A stretch of 64,000 nucleotides of DNA from Parasponia andersonii (Eukaryota > Streptophyta > Magnoliopsida > Rosales > Cannabaceae), in the NCBI GenBank assembly GCA_002914805.1, contig JXTB01000098.1, positions 912,907 to 976,906 of the forward strand, given 5' to 3'. Made by a program: the position numbers and the translations under genes. Below the pieces are notes generated by a model that saw only the letters and a list, made by a program, of their open reading frames with translations, ran no database searches and had not been told where the DNA came from. This document shows positions 34,253 through 46,699 of this stretch, piece by piece. How positions within the stretch are numbered: position 1 is the first letter of the stretch; the number at the start of each line of letters is the position of its first letter.

Positions 34253-34560
34253 CTCAACTGCCTACTTAAGTAGTCATCCTAAAGCTTCAGATTTTTGCAG
34301 AACCTGCTTTAACAAAAAATTCATGAAAACTTTGATGGAGTGCGCATGAAAATAAGGTCGAAGCTTCCTGGATGCAACGATGAGTACTAATGCCAACTTC
34401 TCCATCTCTAGACATCTTGCTTCAGCATCGAGCAATCTTTTACTTATGTAGCATACCAGTCACTGTATCTTTCCTTCTTCTCGAATTAATGCAACACTTG
34501 TCGCATATTTGGAAACAACGAGGTATAAATACAATTCTTCCCTTGGGTTTGGCTTCGACA
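34253..34560 (-). pseudogene. Tat Gypsy-type RNase H remnant
   Basis: It includes ELYLYLVVSKYATSVALIRE, then CYISKRLLDAEARCLEMEKL and SRKLRPYFHAHSIKV. The first catalytic Asp expected in LYLYL(D)VS appears missing, in line with decay of this domain in Tat elements. A stop (GKIQ*) and a shift interrupt it. Confidence 0.75.
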
Positions 34561-35833
34561 AGAGTGGAGGAGAACCTAAGTGTGCTTTCAATTCTTGAAA
34601 TTCCCACTTGCATTCTTCTATCCACTCGAACCTCTTCGAACCCTTAAGTACTTCGAAGAATGGTCGACACTTATCTGTTGACCTGGATACAAATTGACTT
34701 AATGCAGCCAATCTTCCTGCTAGACTTTGAACGTCTTTGGGTCTGCAGGGGAATTCCATATCAATTAGTGCTTTTATCTTTTGGAGATTAGCTTCGATTC
34801 CTCGCTGGCTGACCATGGACCCCAGGAATTTTCCAGATCCTACCCTGAATGGGCACTTCTGGGGGTTTAGCCTCATCTGATATTTTCAAAGAATTTTGAA
34901 CATCTCTCCAAGATACTTGATGTGATCTTCAGTTCCCTTCGATTTCACCAGCATGTCATCAACATATACTTCCATTGCCTTGCCAATTTGTTTTGCAAAC
35001 ATCATATTGATAAGACGCTGATAAGTCGCTCCCGTGTTGATGAGTCCAAAAGGCATCTTCTTGTAACTGTACAATCCTCGGTCAGTGATGAACGAAGTAT
35101 ACTCCTCATCAAGCTCGTACATGGGGATTTGATTGTATCCAGAATATGCATCCATAAAACTTAATAGTTCATGTCCCGACATCACATCTACGAGTTGGTC
35201 GATTCTCGAAAGGGGAAAACTGTCCTTCAGGCACGCCTTGTTGAGGTCAGTAAAATCGATACAAGTTCTCCACTTCCCATTGGGTTTCTTTACTAAAACT
35301 GGGTTTGCTAGCCAATTTGGATAGAAAGATTCCCTAATGAATCCAATCTCAAGTAGTTTCCCTACCTCTTCTTTCAATGCGACGTAGCATTCTGGATTCA
35401 TGGCTTTTCTTTTTTGCCGCACAGTCTTCTTCGTTATATCTATATTGAGGTGGTGACATATGATATTCGAATCAATCCCCACCATATCCGAATGTTGCCA
35501 TGCAAAGATATCCAAATTCAATTTCAGAAAAGCGATTAATGAAGCTCGCACAGGTTCTTGAAGCTTCGCTCCAATTTTAAGAATCTTCGAAGATCTATCG
35601 ATTGGCAAATCTTCCAAGTCTTCTATAGAACTAGTTTTGACCTCAACATCAATTTCTTGAGGGTTGAGGTCATCAATTGACATTCTGCTTGATGCTTCGC
35701 CTGACAAATCTGATACTTTCCTTGATGTTTCTCTTTGTAGCTGGACCATCATCGTGCGAGGTGTCATATCTTTTGTTGTGAGCTTTATTGAGTTATTGTA
35801 ACAAGTTCTCGCATCATATTGGTTGCCTCGCAC
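34460..35833 (-). pseudogene. Tat reverse transcriptase
   Basis: It is nearly intact over 34886-35833. An N-terminal linker (LEDLPIDRSSKILKIGAKLQ, DIFAWQHSDMVGID) is followed by RT blocks WLANPVLVKKPNGKWRTCID, SFMDAYSGYNQIPM, MPFGLINTGATYQRLIN and YVDDMLVKSK (YVDD complement at 34955-34966). A stop after GEMFKIL separates it from the rest of the fingers/thumb (CPFRVGSGKFLGSMVSQRGI, 34460-34876). Catalytic Asp residues are all present. Confidence 0.92.
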
Positions 35834-36201
35834 TTGCCTACTCCTTGTTGAGTTGGAAACTTCATAGCGAGATGATAGATCGAAGTTACTGCTCGAAGTT
35901 CCCTCAGTGTCAGTATTCCTAGTACAGCATTAAATGCAGAGGGGCAATCCATAACTAAGAATTGGGTCATTACCATTGAAATCCTAGGATAGGTTCCAAC
36001 GTTGACCATTAACTCAATCATGCCCCTGGGCATTATGCTGTTACCAGTAAATCCGTAGAATGGGGTGACAGCGGGCTTCAAGTCACTTTCACTCAACCCT
36101 ATCTTCTTGAAGGCGTCATAGTACAGGATGTTGACAGTGCTGCCATTATCGATCAATACCTGCCATAGCTGCATGCTTCTATAGTTGATCTTTATGACCA
36201 A
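35785..36201 (-). pseudogene. Tat aspartic protease
   Basis: The segment LIDNGSTVNILYYDAFKKIG carries DNGS in place of DTG/DSG, which is usual for Tat proteases. It is followed by PFYGFTGNSIMPRGMIEL and FNAVLGILTLRELRAV. It overlaps the start of the RT frame with a frameshift. Confidence 0.85.
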
Positions 36202-38250
36202 CGCATCATTGTGCAGGTAATGGACCTCTCTGGCATACTACTCTGTAAAGGTAATATCCATATCCAGTATCCGTTGAAGCTTTCGTGGTCGCTGCTCGAG
36301 ATGCATGACATTAGTTAATAGTTGCTATTGCACTTCTCGTGCGTACCTATCTTACGCTCTCTTCGAATTTCCACTGATGTGTAGGCCTCTAAAAATAGTT
36401 CAAACCTCGCGTTGAATTTCTGGAGGTCACTATCGGTCTTCTTCTCGCCTTTCATTGTTCAGTTTAGTGTACTGCCGCAGCCGCCCTTCTTTAATTAATC
36501 TTTCAATTTCATCTTTCAAGGCAAAGTAGTTATTGATATCGTGTCTAATGTCATTATGATACCGACAGAACTTGTTGGGGTCACCCCTTACTCTATCTCT
36601 TTTCATCGGTTCCAGTTAATGATACCTCTCATGCTGGTTCGTGACCGCATAAATATGATCTATGGGTGCATTCAGTTTAGTATAGTTATTGAATCTTATG
36701 GGAGCTTTTAGAACCTCCTGTTTTTTCTATTGGGGCTGCTTATCATTCGTTTCTTCATTACTCCTTTTATTCAACCTTTTATTATTATTGTTGTTTGTGG
36801 TCGCATCTTTAGCAGTATCATTTCTTTCTTCCTTTGTGACCTTATGAAGATTTTTGCATGAAGATTCCATCCTTAGATGCCAACCAACTCTACGATAGAA
36901 GTCTTCAAGGGTTCTGCATTCTCGCTCATGTAAATCTTCTCAGAGTTTAGTTTCTGGTCACACCCCAGCCATTATTAGAGTTAGAACTCCTCTTTTAGGT
37001 GGATTGTTGACCTTTGCCAATTCTGAGGTAAAGTGATATAGGTAAGATCGTAGAGTTTCCTCCGGACCTTGCCGAATAGCAGAAAGACTGACCAGTGGAA
37101 CAGTGAAATTCTTCGCAGCCTAGAATTGCCTTAAGAATGCAATCTAGAGTTATTGCCAGAACGAGATTGAGCCAGACTTGAGTCCTTAGAACCACTTCTT
37201 CACTGCTTCCGTGAGAGTTACAGCAAAACATCTGTAACATATGTGATCATCGACACGATGTAGTTCTATCAAGTCGTTGAAGTGATCCATATGATCTTGC
37301 GGATCAGTTTTCCCATTAAAAGTGTTTATGGTGGAAAGTTTGAATCCGGCAGGTAAGACAGTAACTCGAACCTCCTCGCTGAATGGCGATTAACGATACC
37401 CATCAACGAGCTCATCGTCCCAACCGACAAGTGCATCTAATGCGATCCTCAAATTGTGAACATCGACATTCGGAGGGAGAATATTATCTTTTGCTGGTGG
37501 TAGGGGTGGCCTTTGGTTGTTATCGCGATTTAAGACAGATTGGTCAGGCAGGGTCTACTGCAACCTTTATAGGGTTTCCATTGAAATAGTGCGACGAGAT
37601 TGACTTCGGTCATTGTGATGTGATATGGATCGCTTTTGACTACGTCGCTGCTCTAGATGTTGTCTCAGGTTTGTAGGATTCTATCAAGATTCCCTACTAA
37701 TCATTTCAAAGACACTCCTCGATTGACGTTTTTGCTCGTTGTTTAGACCATCACGATTGATGGTCGCTCTCTAAGAAGGTTATCGACGATTACGATTTGT
37801 GCTCGAACTTTTAGTTCCAGATTCCAGGGGCAAGTCTACGACCTTGTCTTTCCCTTTGATGTGTGATCTCCATGATGCTCCTACCGGGCTTTATGCTGGT
37901 CGAGGTTCTCTATCTCCAGGATCTGAATTCCTCTCTTAGGTTGTTGAGCAGGACGTTCTCTGGGACATTCGTGCTGTGGTGGAATTAGCATCTGTCCCTC
38001 AGCAAGTCATCATAGAGAGTCATTAATCTGACTTATAATTTGCTGAAAGTTCACCAGTGTTTCCTCCATGCGATTCTATCTCTGAACAATATTTTCTGAT
38101 GCAGTCATGGCAGGCTGATCCTGAGCAGGATCTACCTGTGCAGTAGCAGTGCTTTGGGGTTGGTTCTAGCTAGTTCCGATATTTTTGGTAGTGTTTCTGG
38201 TGTTTTCTATTGTTGTACGAGGCAGAATTGACAAACTTCTTTGCTGGAAT
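36202..38250 (-). pseudogene. Tat gag (decayed)
   Basis: A capsid-like region at about 36995-37400 reads TFNGKTDPQDHMDHFNDLIE, then CFAVTLTEAVKKWF and IRQGPEETLRSYLYHFTSEL. Further on (about 36440-36620) is FCRYHNDIRHDINNYFALKD with EIERLIKEGRLRQY, the usual gag C-terminal block. Stops and shifts are frequent and no long frame survives. The first ~900 bases after the primer site are recognisable only as a charged, low-complexity leader. Confidence 0.78.
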
Positions 38251-38251
38251 A

Positions 38252-38271
38252 GCCCTCCTTCTAGTGCCAAT
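38252..38271 (-). promoter_or_regulatory. Candidate Tat primer-binding site
   Basis: In sense this starts ATTGGCACTAGAAGGAGGGC immediately after the LTR end TCAACA, in the position of a primer-binding site. The tRNA was not identified. Confidence 0.6.
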
Positions 38272-38907
38272 TGTTGACGGAGGTTTTGTCAACAATGAAT
38301 GTAAGAAATTGCAAGATGTGGCTTGTGTGTGAAAAAGCTTGATCAATCAAAGTAAGTAAAAGAGACAAGAATTTTATAGTGGTTCGGCCCCAAAAAAGAT
38401 GAGCCTACGTTCACTGTTGTTCACTATTTTCTGGAGAATTACAAGAGTTTCGTTAAGTTTCCAGGAAGTAAAAGTAATAAATCCCCAGAAGTTGAAGACC
38501 CCTCACAACAGTACTGAACTCCCTTTATATAGGTGAGGGTGGCTCAATGTTTTCCAATTATGAAAATGGGTAAGTGTATAATTAGAAAATATAATTTGAG
38601 TACCAATATAACTGGGTAATAACTTAAATGAGATGACTAGTCGATCATAAAATTGAAACTTTTGTTTCCCTTTCTTTGTAGATTATCCATTTGACAAAGC
38701 TTGGTCTAGTTTTCTTTTCATTCTGGTCACACTTAACTCGTTCAGAGGAGGTCGCACTTTATTCGAAGGGAGGTCGCATTCGACTTACTCAGAAGAGGTC
38801 GTACTTAACTTACTCGTGCGACCTGACACGTTCTCTTAGTCGCTAACTTTCCCTTTCTAGTATTAACCAATATATAGGTTTTCAGACCGCACAACACCAA
38901 GTGTACA
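38272..38907 (-). repeat. Tat 5' LTR (636 bp)
   Basis: In sense it runs from TGTACACTTGGTGTTG to CCTCCGTCAACA. It has a TATA box (CCTATATAAAGGG, complement of about 38522-38534) and the ~25-bp repeat array. Its partner is the inverted fragment 28641-29143. Confidence 0.85.
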
Positions 38908-38945
38908 CTAGTTTTAAAAATACTCCAAAAATAAATATTTTTAAA

Positions 38946-39282
38946 TGTTGTAAAACTTTAACTTAAGCATATCAACACAAAGAGATGGACGAGAGAATGA
39001 ATTCTTTCTTAGTGAAAAGAAAAGAATTTGAATACGATATATAGATCTCTATAAATATCTTTATTTATAGTTTCTTTAGGTAAATTATAGCCACTTATTT
39101 ATTTAGACAAAATATATCCACACATTTGCTAGAGTAAGTTATGATTACATATTTTACTTGTCTAAAATTATACTAAATTATATCTACAAATTTATTTGGT
39201 TAAATTTCTACCGTTCAGTGTATTCTTGGGCTTGTAAAATACTCCATAATAATGGGCATCCAGAGAGAAAATGTCCATAACA
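38946..39282 (-). repeat. Copia 3' LTR (337 bp)
   Basis: It is bounded by TGTTGTAAAAC and GTCCATAACA in + coordinates, with sense start TGTTATGGAC. It aligns with 54695-55091 through shared blocks such as AACTTAAG, TATATCCACA and AATGGGCATC. Confidence 0.85.
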
Positions 39283-39292
39283 CTCCCCTTGG
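39283..39292 (-). promoter_or_regulatory. Copia polypurine tract
   Basis: In sense it reads CCAAGGGGAG directly before the LTR start TGTTATGG. Confidence 0.8.
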
Positions 39293-39529
39293 ATGTCTAT
39301 TATGTAAAAATATGCCTTGTTAAAACCTTACGAGGAAAAAAAATTATAGGGAAAAAAAATTCAAGTGAAAGAAAAAGAGTACACCATTCTTGTTCTTATT
39401 ACGCTTTAAAGAGTGCCTCGTTAAAAATCTTGCCAAGAAAACCTAGTGGGACAAAATCTTGGCTAAAGGAAAAAGAGTGCATTTGTAACTATCTCCCCCT
39501 TATGACTAATTCACTTGAAATTTATTGAA

Positions 39530-39764
39530 GATCTTTGAGTCGACGCATTCCAATTTTATGCACCAAATTCTTGAATATTATAGTAGGAAGTAATTTAATA
39601 AATAAATCTACCAAATTGTCATTAGAGTGAATTTTTTTAATATATATATATCACCTTTCTACTGAAGTTTATGTGTAAAGAAAAATTTAGGTGATATATG
39701 CTTAGTTCTATCGTATTTGATGCAGCATTTGAGCAATACATATAGCATTATTCTTAGGTATCAC
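39530..39764 (-). pseudogene. Copia RNase H, C-terminal end (left of the hAT)
   Basis: The reverse frame shows NNAICIAQMLHQIR, NDNLVDLFIKLLP and FKNLVHKIGMRRLKDL, the standard end of plant Copia RNase H. It is cut at 39764 by the hAT and continues at 43462. Confidence 0.85.
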
Positions 39765-42700
39765 TAGATCTGCCAATTTGGGATGCGCCTAATGGGTCAG
39801 CCCATGGCCTGGTAGAGTGGTTTATGGGCCGAGCTGGCCCAGCCAATCCATTTAGGGCCCCAAGTTGAGCCTGGCTCTAGGGTCAGGGCCAGGCTAGGCC
39901 TGGGATTCGCAGCTCGGCCAGTTTTTTTTACCTAGAATCGTCTAGAACCTTAACATTTTTTTTTTCATTTTTTTGGGCCTACACAAGTTTTGTGCCCTTT
40001 TTAATCAAACTTCTTTATGTAATATTTATTACCGTTGGGCCCAACAATAATATTACCGTTTGGTATTTCAATTTTTGTTTTTTCTTTATTTTTCATTTTA
40101 AAGTTTAAACTTTTTTTTTCAAAAAAAATATTTCCTTATAAAATAAATACCATATACTCTTCACTCTTGCTTCATACTTATAACTTTCAAATACTCTCTT
40201 ATTCTCTCATTTTTTTCTCTCCAATTATATTCTCAATTTTATCTTTTTCTTCTCATCTAATTACTATTTACTAATTATTAGTAATTATATTTTATAGTCT
40301 CCAAGCTCTCTATAACTCATAATGCTCAATTCAAGGTACGAATCAATTTATCACACTTACCTTTTTAATTTCTTTAATTTATAGTGTATTTAGTTATTTA
40401 CTATTACTAGTATAATAGTTAGTAGTTTGTAGAAACTTTTCTATAATACTTTATTTTTAATTTCAATTCATTTGTAATTTTAATTTGTAATTGTCTACAA
40501 TTAAGATAGTTGTTCATTAATTTGACTTTGTAGTTAGTAGAAAGTTTATTAGAATATTATATTTTTAATTTCAAGTAATTTATAATTTGTAGTTATTTAC
40601 AATTAAGTTAGTAGAAAGTTTATTAGAATATTATATTTTTAAATTATATTAATTTATAATTTGTAGTTGTTTACAATTAAGTTAGTAGAAAGTTCATGAG
40701 AATATTATATTTTTAATTTCAAGTAATTTAAAATTTATAATTGTTTTATTGTTTACAATTAAGTTAGTAGAAAGTTTATTATAATATTATATTTTTAATT
40801 TCAATTATGATTAAGTAACATATTTTTAATATAGGATAGGGATATGTCAAAAAATATTCTTATTAATTTGGAAATAGATGACGACCGAATTCGCATAGCT
40901 GAAGAGGGTGACCAATTCCTCGAAATGCAAACAAATCCAAATACTAGTGGAAGTTGTTCACAATTTCAAGAAAGTTGTTTGTCGAGTGCAAGGACAACTT
41001 CTAATATGTGGGACCATTTCTATATGGAATTCATATATGAAGCTTATGGTAAAAAGACAAAAATGGCGAGATGTAAATATTGCAAGAAATTATTAGCTGC
41101 TAAATTATTTAGCAGGATTCCTCATTTAAATAGACATAGTGATATATGTGTCAAAAAATACAAAGGAGACAAAGAACCTACTCAATTAATACTTCAGTTC
41201 AACAAGGATGGTTTGGGAAGTTCTTGGAACTATGATCTTTTAGTAGCTAGGGAGTCTCTAGCACGTTTAATTACTACAAAGGATTTACTATTAGGATTTA
41301 GTGATTGTAATAGTTATAAAGATCATATTAGAAGATCTTATTATCCAAACTTTAAAAAAGTTTCTAGAAATACCACTAACTATGATTTGATTAAAGTTTA
41401 TGAAAATATGCGTAAAAAATTAATATCTAAATTAACTTCATTAAAATTTTGTATTGCATTGACATCTGATATTTAGGGTGCTGATTCTTTATTAGATTAT
41501 TTAAGTATAGTTGCACACTATTTAGATTCAAGATAGATAATGCAAAAAAGACTAATTAGTTTTCGAGTCGTTGATAATAAATAAACTGCTGAAATTATTA
41601 GAGACAGAATTTTAAATATTGTTGAAGAATATGGTATAGCGAACCGCATTATCTCTATCACTTTAGATAATATCACCGTAAATACAAAGTCCATAAAATT
41701 ACTTAGCAATTTGGTAAGTTCATACACCAAAGGATTCTTATTGCATCAATGTTGTGCAAGTCACATCGTCAACCTTATTCAGGTATAGATATAATAAGTA
41801 TATATATTAAAAATATTTGACCTACTATTGCTTACATTCATGCTTCTAATCCTCGCATTACTAAATGTAAGAGATATTACATAGCTCAAAGGTTAAAACT
41901 AAGAAAATTTTAAGTTGACATGCTTATAAGGTAGAATTCCACTAATTTAATATTGAAAAATGCATTATTATATAAAATTTTAATTACAATATTTTTCAAT
42001 TAAAAAATGGGTTTATTAGCATTGAAAGATGAAGACTGGTTAACATGCGAAAAATTTATACACTTTTTAGGCATTTTTTATGAAGCTACTATTGCATTAT
42101 ATGATATTTATTATCCCACATCTCTGATTATTTTACGTCATATCTTTTTTATTGCTGAAGTATTTTGTAAGGAAAGATGTAACCCTATATTTGTACCAAT
42201 TATAACACATATGCAAGAAATATTTATGAAACATTGGTTTCTGATTCTGTTATTATATTCATTTTCTTTTATTTTAGATCCTAGGGATAAATTAAATGAG
42301 CTTTCTAATTTAATTACCTATGCTGCTATATGTTTTGAGATAGATTATAGTTCTGAATATACAAATATGCATGACAAGTTTTTTGAAGTGTATGGTATAT
42401 ATGAGGCTAAGTTTGATAGAACAAGTAGTCAGTAATAACACACTCCACAACAAACTGAAGAACAATCAAAGAATAAATCTTTTTGGAATATGATAAGTTC
42501 TTGTTCTCAAAGACGTAGTCGTGGCTCATCATCAACGTCATCAAGTTCAAATCAACCATTACCACTAACGATTCCATTGCAATCATTTATGCTTAACCAG
42601 TATATTGAGTTAGATTCTGATATGGACCTAGATGATGAGAACTTCAAAGTTTTGGACTAGTGGCAAAGGCATCAATCAAGATTCCCGATACTTTCACAAT

Positions 42701-43453
42701 TAGCCCATGATGTTTTAACAATTCCGGTATCCACGATTCTTCCGAGTCAATTTTTAACATGACTGGGATGATAATAGATGAGCAAAAGACTTCATTGGCC
42801 CCTAAAATAATTAAGGTACTAGTATGTGTTAGAGATTGGGAACAAACGGCTAAGTGAAATCAAGAAATTATTCATATTTGTAATGAAGAATTGGCCGAAA
42901 ATTTCAATAACTTGTACATAAATAATGAGTCATAATGATATGCTGGTTTTTTCAAGTAATAATTTGAATTGTAATCAATAATCATCAGTAAAATCAAATT
43001 TAATATATCAAATTTATTTGTTTCTTTATTTTTTTCAACATTTTTATTATAATTCTTAATAATTTTTTTAATAGTTTTGTTTTTAAACTTTTTTTAATCA
43101 ACTATTCAATTTCAACTTATATGATATATCTTATTTAATTATTATTAATTTTTTAACAATAGAAAAAAAAAACATAATTAGTTTATGTTATGTATATATA
43201 TATATATATTTAAAAAANATTCAATTAAAAAATTTAAACTTTATATGTTAAAAACTAATCTAAAAGTTGTATAAAAAATAATGGAAAAAAAGGGTTAGCT
43301 CGGCCCAGTCGGTTTAGGCCAGCCTCATGCCTGGCCTGGCCAGAGCCTTATTTTTTTCTCTGTGAACCGAGTCGACCCAGTCTGGCCCGTTTGCCCCCTC
43401 AAGCCCATTATGTGGGGCCAGACTGACCCGACCTGCCTATTTTGCTACCTCTA
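39765..43453 (+). mobile_element. hAT DNA transposon inserted in the Copia RNase H
   Basis: The 3,689-bp element is flanked by an 8-bp duplication with one mismatch (GGTATCAC at 39757-39764; TGTATCAC at 43454-43461). Short imperfect terminal repeats are TAGATCTGCCAATTTGGG and, on the reverse strand, TAGAGGTAGCAAAATAGG. Both ends carry GC-rich GGCCC/GGGCC subterminal repeats (about 39785-39925 and 43296-43440) in otherwise AT-rich DNA. It encodes a decayed hAT transposase on +. Removing it and one duplication rejoins the Copia frame. Confidence 0.9.
40844..42960 (+). pseudogene. hAT transposase
   Basis: The first frame (40844-41476, 210 residues) has an N-terminal BED-type zinc finger (MWDHFYMEF, CKYCKKLL, IPHLNRHSDIC at about 55-105) and then ARESLARLITTKDLLLGFSD. 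Past a stop it continues with ISITLDNITVNTKSIKLL and FLLHQCCASHIVNLI. After a non-coding gap, 42007-42435 carries the middle of the catalytic domain (KFIHFLGIFYEATIALYDIY, FSFILDPRDKLNEL). A C-terminal dimerisation piece lies near 42640-42740 (WQRHQSRFPILSQLAHDVLT). Four or more stops and a gap mean no functional protein. Confidence 0.9.
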
Positions 43454-43461
43454 TGTATCAC

Positions 43462-46400
43462 GGATGGAATCAATCTGATGGAAGTTAATTTGCATGTTTC
43501 TTGAATATGCTGAATTATGAATCTCAACTATACACATTCTCGGTTTGCCTTATGAAATGCAATTATTTTAGAATGATGCAAGGAGGTAGCAGTGATAGTT
43601 TGTTTCCTAAAATACCAGGATATTACTGTGTCACCACTAGTAAATACATAATATATTTGGGATCGAGCTTTATATGTGTTAGATAAATATCCTGCATCTG
43701 CAAAACCAATTAATTGTGATATGGATTTATTAGAATAAAATAAACCCATATCAGTCGTTTCACGAAAATAACGAAATATTTTTAACTTTTTTTCAATTTC
43801 TTTGAGTTAGAGCAGAATTATATCTTGCTAGTAAATTAACAAAAAGAAATATATTAGGTCAAGTACAATTAGCAAGATACATAAGAGCTCTAATTGCACT
43901 CAGATATGGTACTTCAGGACCAAGAATTTCTTCGTTATCTTCTCGAGAATGAAAATGATCCTTATTTACATCAAGCGTTCTGATATCTATTTGCGTACTG
44001 TTCGTCCATATAAAATCTTTTAAGGATCTTTTCTATATAAGTCGATTGATGTACAAGTATATCATTTAGTAAATTCTCGATTTGAAGGCCAAGAAAAAAA
44101 AAATTTTTTTTGATATCTTTCATTTCGAATTCTTTCTTTAAATATTCTATTGCCTCATTAATCTCTTTAGGAGTCCCGATTATATATAAATCATCAACAT
44201 ATACTGCAATGATAGCAAATTTAATTTCTGAGCTCTTAATAAAGACACATGGATAAATAGGATTATTCATATATCCTTTATTCAAAAGATATTCACTAAG
44301 AAGATTGTACCACATGCGTCTAGAGTACTTTATTCCATATAAGATCTTTATAATTTTATTGAGCATATTACTTGTGTTATAATATTAACTACTTCAGGTA
44401 CATTTAATCTATCAGGATTTTACATATAAACATCATTATCAAGTAATCCATATAAATATATTATTACAATATCTATTAGATATATTTCAGGTCCTTCAGA
44501 AGTTACTAGACTAATAAAGTATCGTAATGTTATCGCATCCACCATAAGAGAATATGTCTCCTCAAAATCTATTCTAGATCTTTGTGAAAAACCTTGTGCC
44601 ATAAGTTGTTCTTTGTATCTCACGATATTATTTTTTTCATTATGTGTTCATATAAAGACCCATTTGTACCCTACTAAATTCACACTTTTAGGTGTTTGGA
44701 CGACAAGTCTAAATACTTCTATTTTCTAAGAGATTTTAGTTCTTCTTGGATTGCATCTTTCTATTTTGGCTAACTATTTTTTTGTCAAAATTCTTTGACT
44801 AATTTTTGTTTAAGATCTTCACTTTCATTTATTATATCAGTAGCTAATGGATATGCAAATATATTATCAATTATAATTTTATCACGATTCTATTCCTTTC
44901 CTGAGCAAACATAAATTACTTAGAATTTTTTATTTTCAACGTCATCAGGTACACGAACCTCTTCTGTAGTTATTTGTTTAGTTATGTCAACTGTCTGCTT
45001 TGGTAACGCAGTTATCTCTTTAGGAATACCATCATTTTCAGGATGGCCAGTTTTTGTAATATATCTCTTTTTCTTTCGAAGAATTTTATCTTTAGAGCTA
45101 ATTGGTCTACCACGCTATATGAGTACTTTAAATTCACTTGCTATTATGTTTAAAGATTGTCTTACAGGAATATCAATCTTAGCTAGAGCATTTATAGTTG
45201 GTATATGTGATTTAGTCACTCTTTTTGCATTAGTGAATGCATCAGGTAATTGATTTACAATATTTTACAAATGTATAATTTTCTAAATTTGTAGTTCACA
45301 TTGACTAGTACGAGAATTAAAATAAGATAATAATGATACATTCCAAGAAATTTCAAGTAGTTTTTCTAGCTATTATTTTACTCCCCCTAATGGTGGGAAT
45401 TTGATTTCATCAAATTTAAAATCGGCAAATCGTGCTTTAAAAAATCACTTGTCAGAGGTTCAAGATATTTGATTACAGAAAGAGACTCAAAACTAACATA
45501 AATTTCCAATCTTCTTTGAGGGTCCATCTTGGTGCACTGTGATGGAGGAATTAGTACATATATTGTGCAACCAAAAACTCATAGATAGGAAATGTTTAGT
45601 TCTTGACCAAGAGTAATTTATAATGGAGAGTATTTTTGATAGCTTATGGGTCTAATACAAATAAAGATAGTAGCATGCAATACAAAATACCCTCAAGTAG
45701 AAATAGGTAACTTTGTTCTCATTAATAATGGCCTAACAATTAATTAAATGCATTTAATTAATGATTCAGATAAATTATTCTATATATGTGTATAGGCAAC
45801 AAGGTGTTTAATATTAATTCTAATTAACATACAATAATCATTAAAGCTTGAGATATAAACTCACTAGTATTATTAAGATAAATAGTCTTTATTATATAGT
45901 CTGGAAATTGTACTCTTTAACGAATTAATTGAGTAAGAAATCTTGCAAATACAATTTTATGAGCAGATAATAAGCAAACATGTGACCAACATATTGAAGT
46001 ATCTATCGATACCATAAAGTATTTAAATAGTCCACATACTAGTTTAATAGGCTTACATATATCTCCTTAAGTTCTTTTTAGAAATGCAAAAACTCAACTA
46101 CAGATTTTATTGGAGATGACCTAATAATTAATTTATCCTGAGAATAAGATGAACAGAAAATTCATTGTATAAAAGAATCTTCTGGATCTTTAATGGATAT
46201 CTATGTGAGTTTTTAATAATTTTTTGCATCATAATTGACCTAGGATGACCTAGATGGTCATGCCAAAGAGTAAAAACTTTAGGGCCATAATCCTATATTA
46301 TGTGATTCTATCGTACTTATAAATGTGTAATATAACCAAGTAGAAAAGGCACATAGTTTTTTAGTGTTTGCTTCTGGCCTGAGATAATAAAATAATGTAG

Positions 46401-46690
46401 AAACACTCTATATTGTTCTCATTTATGGTCTCAATATGATATCTATTACACCGTATATCTTTGAAATTTAGCAAATTTCTTCTAAATTTGCTAGAGAATA
46501 AAGAGTCGTTTATAATAAATTTTATTCTTCTGGGTAGTATTATTATAGCTCTTCTAGAGCTTTAATTATTTTTGAAGTACCTGAAATTATATTCACATTG
46601 CCTTTGATAATGATAATTTTGTGAAATACTTTTTATCTTTAAGAATTGTATGTATTGTCACACTATCTACCAAATAAATATCTTCATCAT
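43462..46690 (-). pseudogene. Copia pol: gag-pre-integrase, integrase, RT, RNase H
   Basis: From right to left: DIYLVDSVTIHTILKDKKYF (pre-integrase block, about 46630-46690), a decayed integrase (LWHDHLGH-like and RRLEIYVSFESLSVIKYLEP near 45450-45520), RT N-terminus GFSQRSRIDFEETYSLMVDA (44420-44623), the RT core with KILYGIKYSRRMWYNLLSEY and an intact YVDDLYIIG (43971-44366), then RNase H GFADAGYLSNTYKARSQIYY (43528-43749). Stops and frameshifts occur throughout. Confidence 0.9.
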
Positions 46691-46699
46691 TAGTCTTCA

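Larger units (their letters stand above)
28641..38907 (-). mobile_element. Tat-lineage Ty3/gypsy assemblage with antisense extra ORF and inverted LTRs
   Basis: On the minus strand, an LTR (38907-38272), primer site, gag, protease, RT, RNase H, a second RNase H and integrase follow in order to 32398. Beyond pol lies a short-tandem-repeat segment, then an extra ORF on the opposite strand (29464-31604), an arrangement known in Tat elements (Retand/Ogre group). The expected minus-oriented 3' LTR is absent. The LTR fragment at the left edge (28641-29143) is instead in plus orientation, the reverse of the right LTR. No matching target duplication was found. It is either a rearranged single element or two opposed elements joined. 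Confidence 0.72.
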
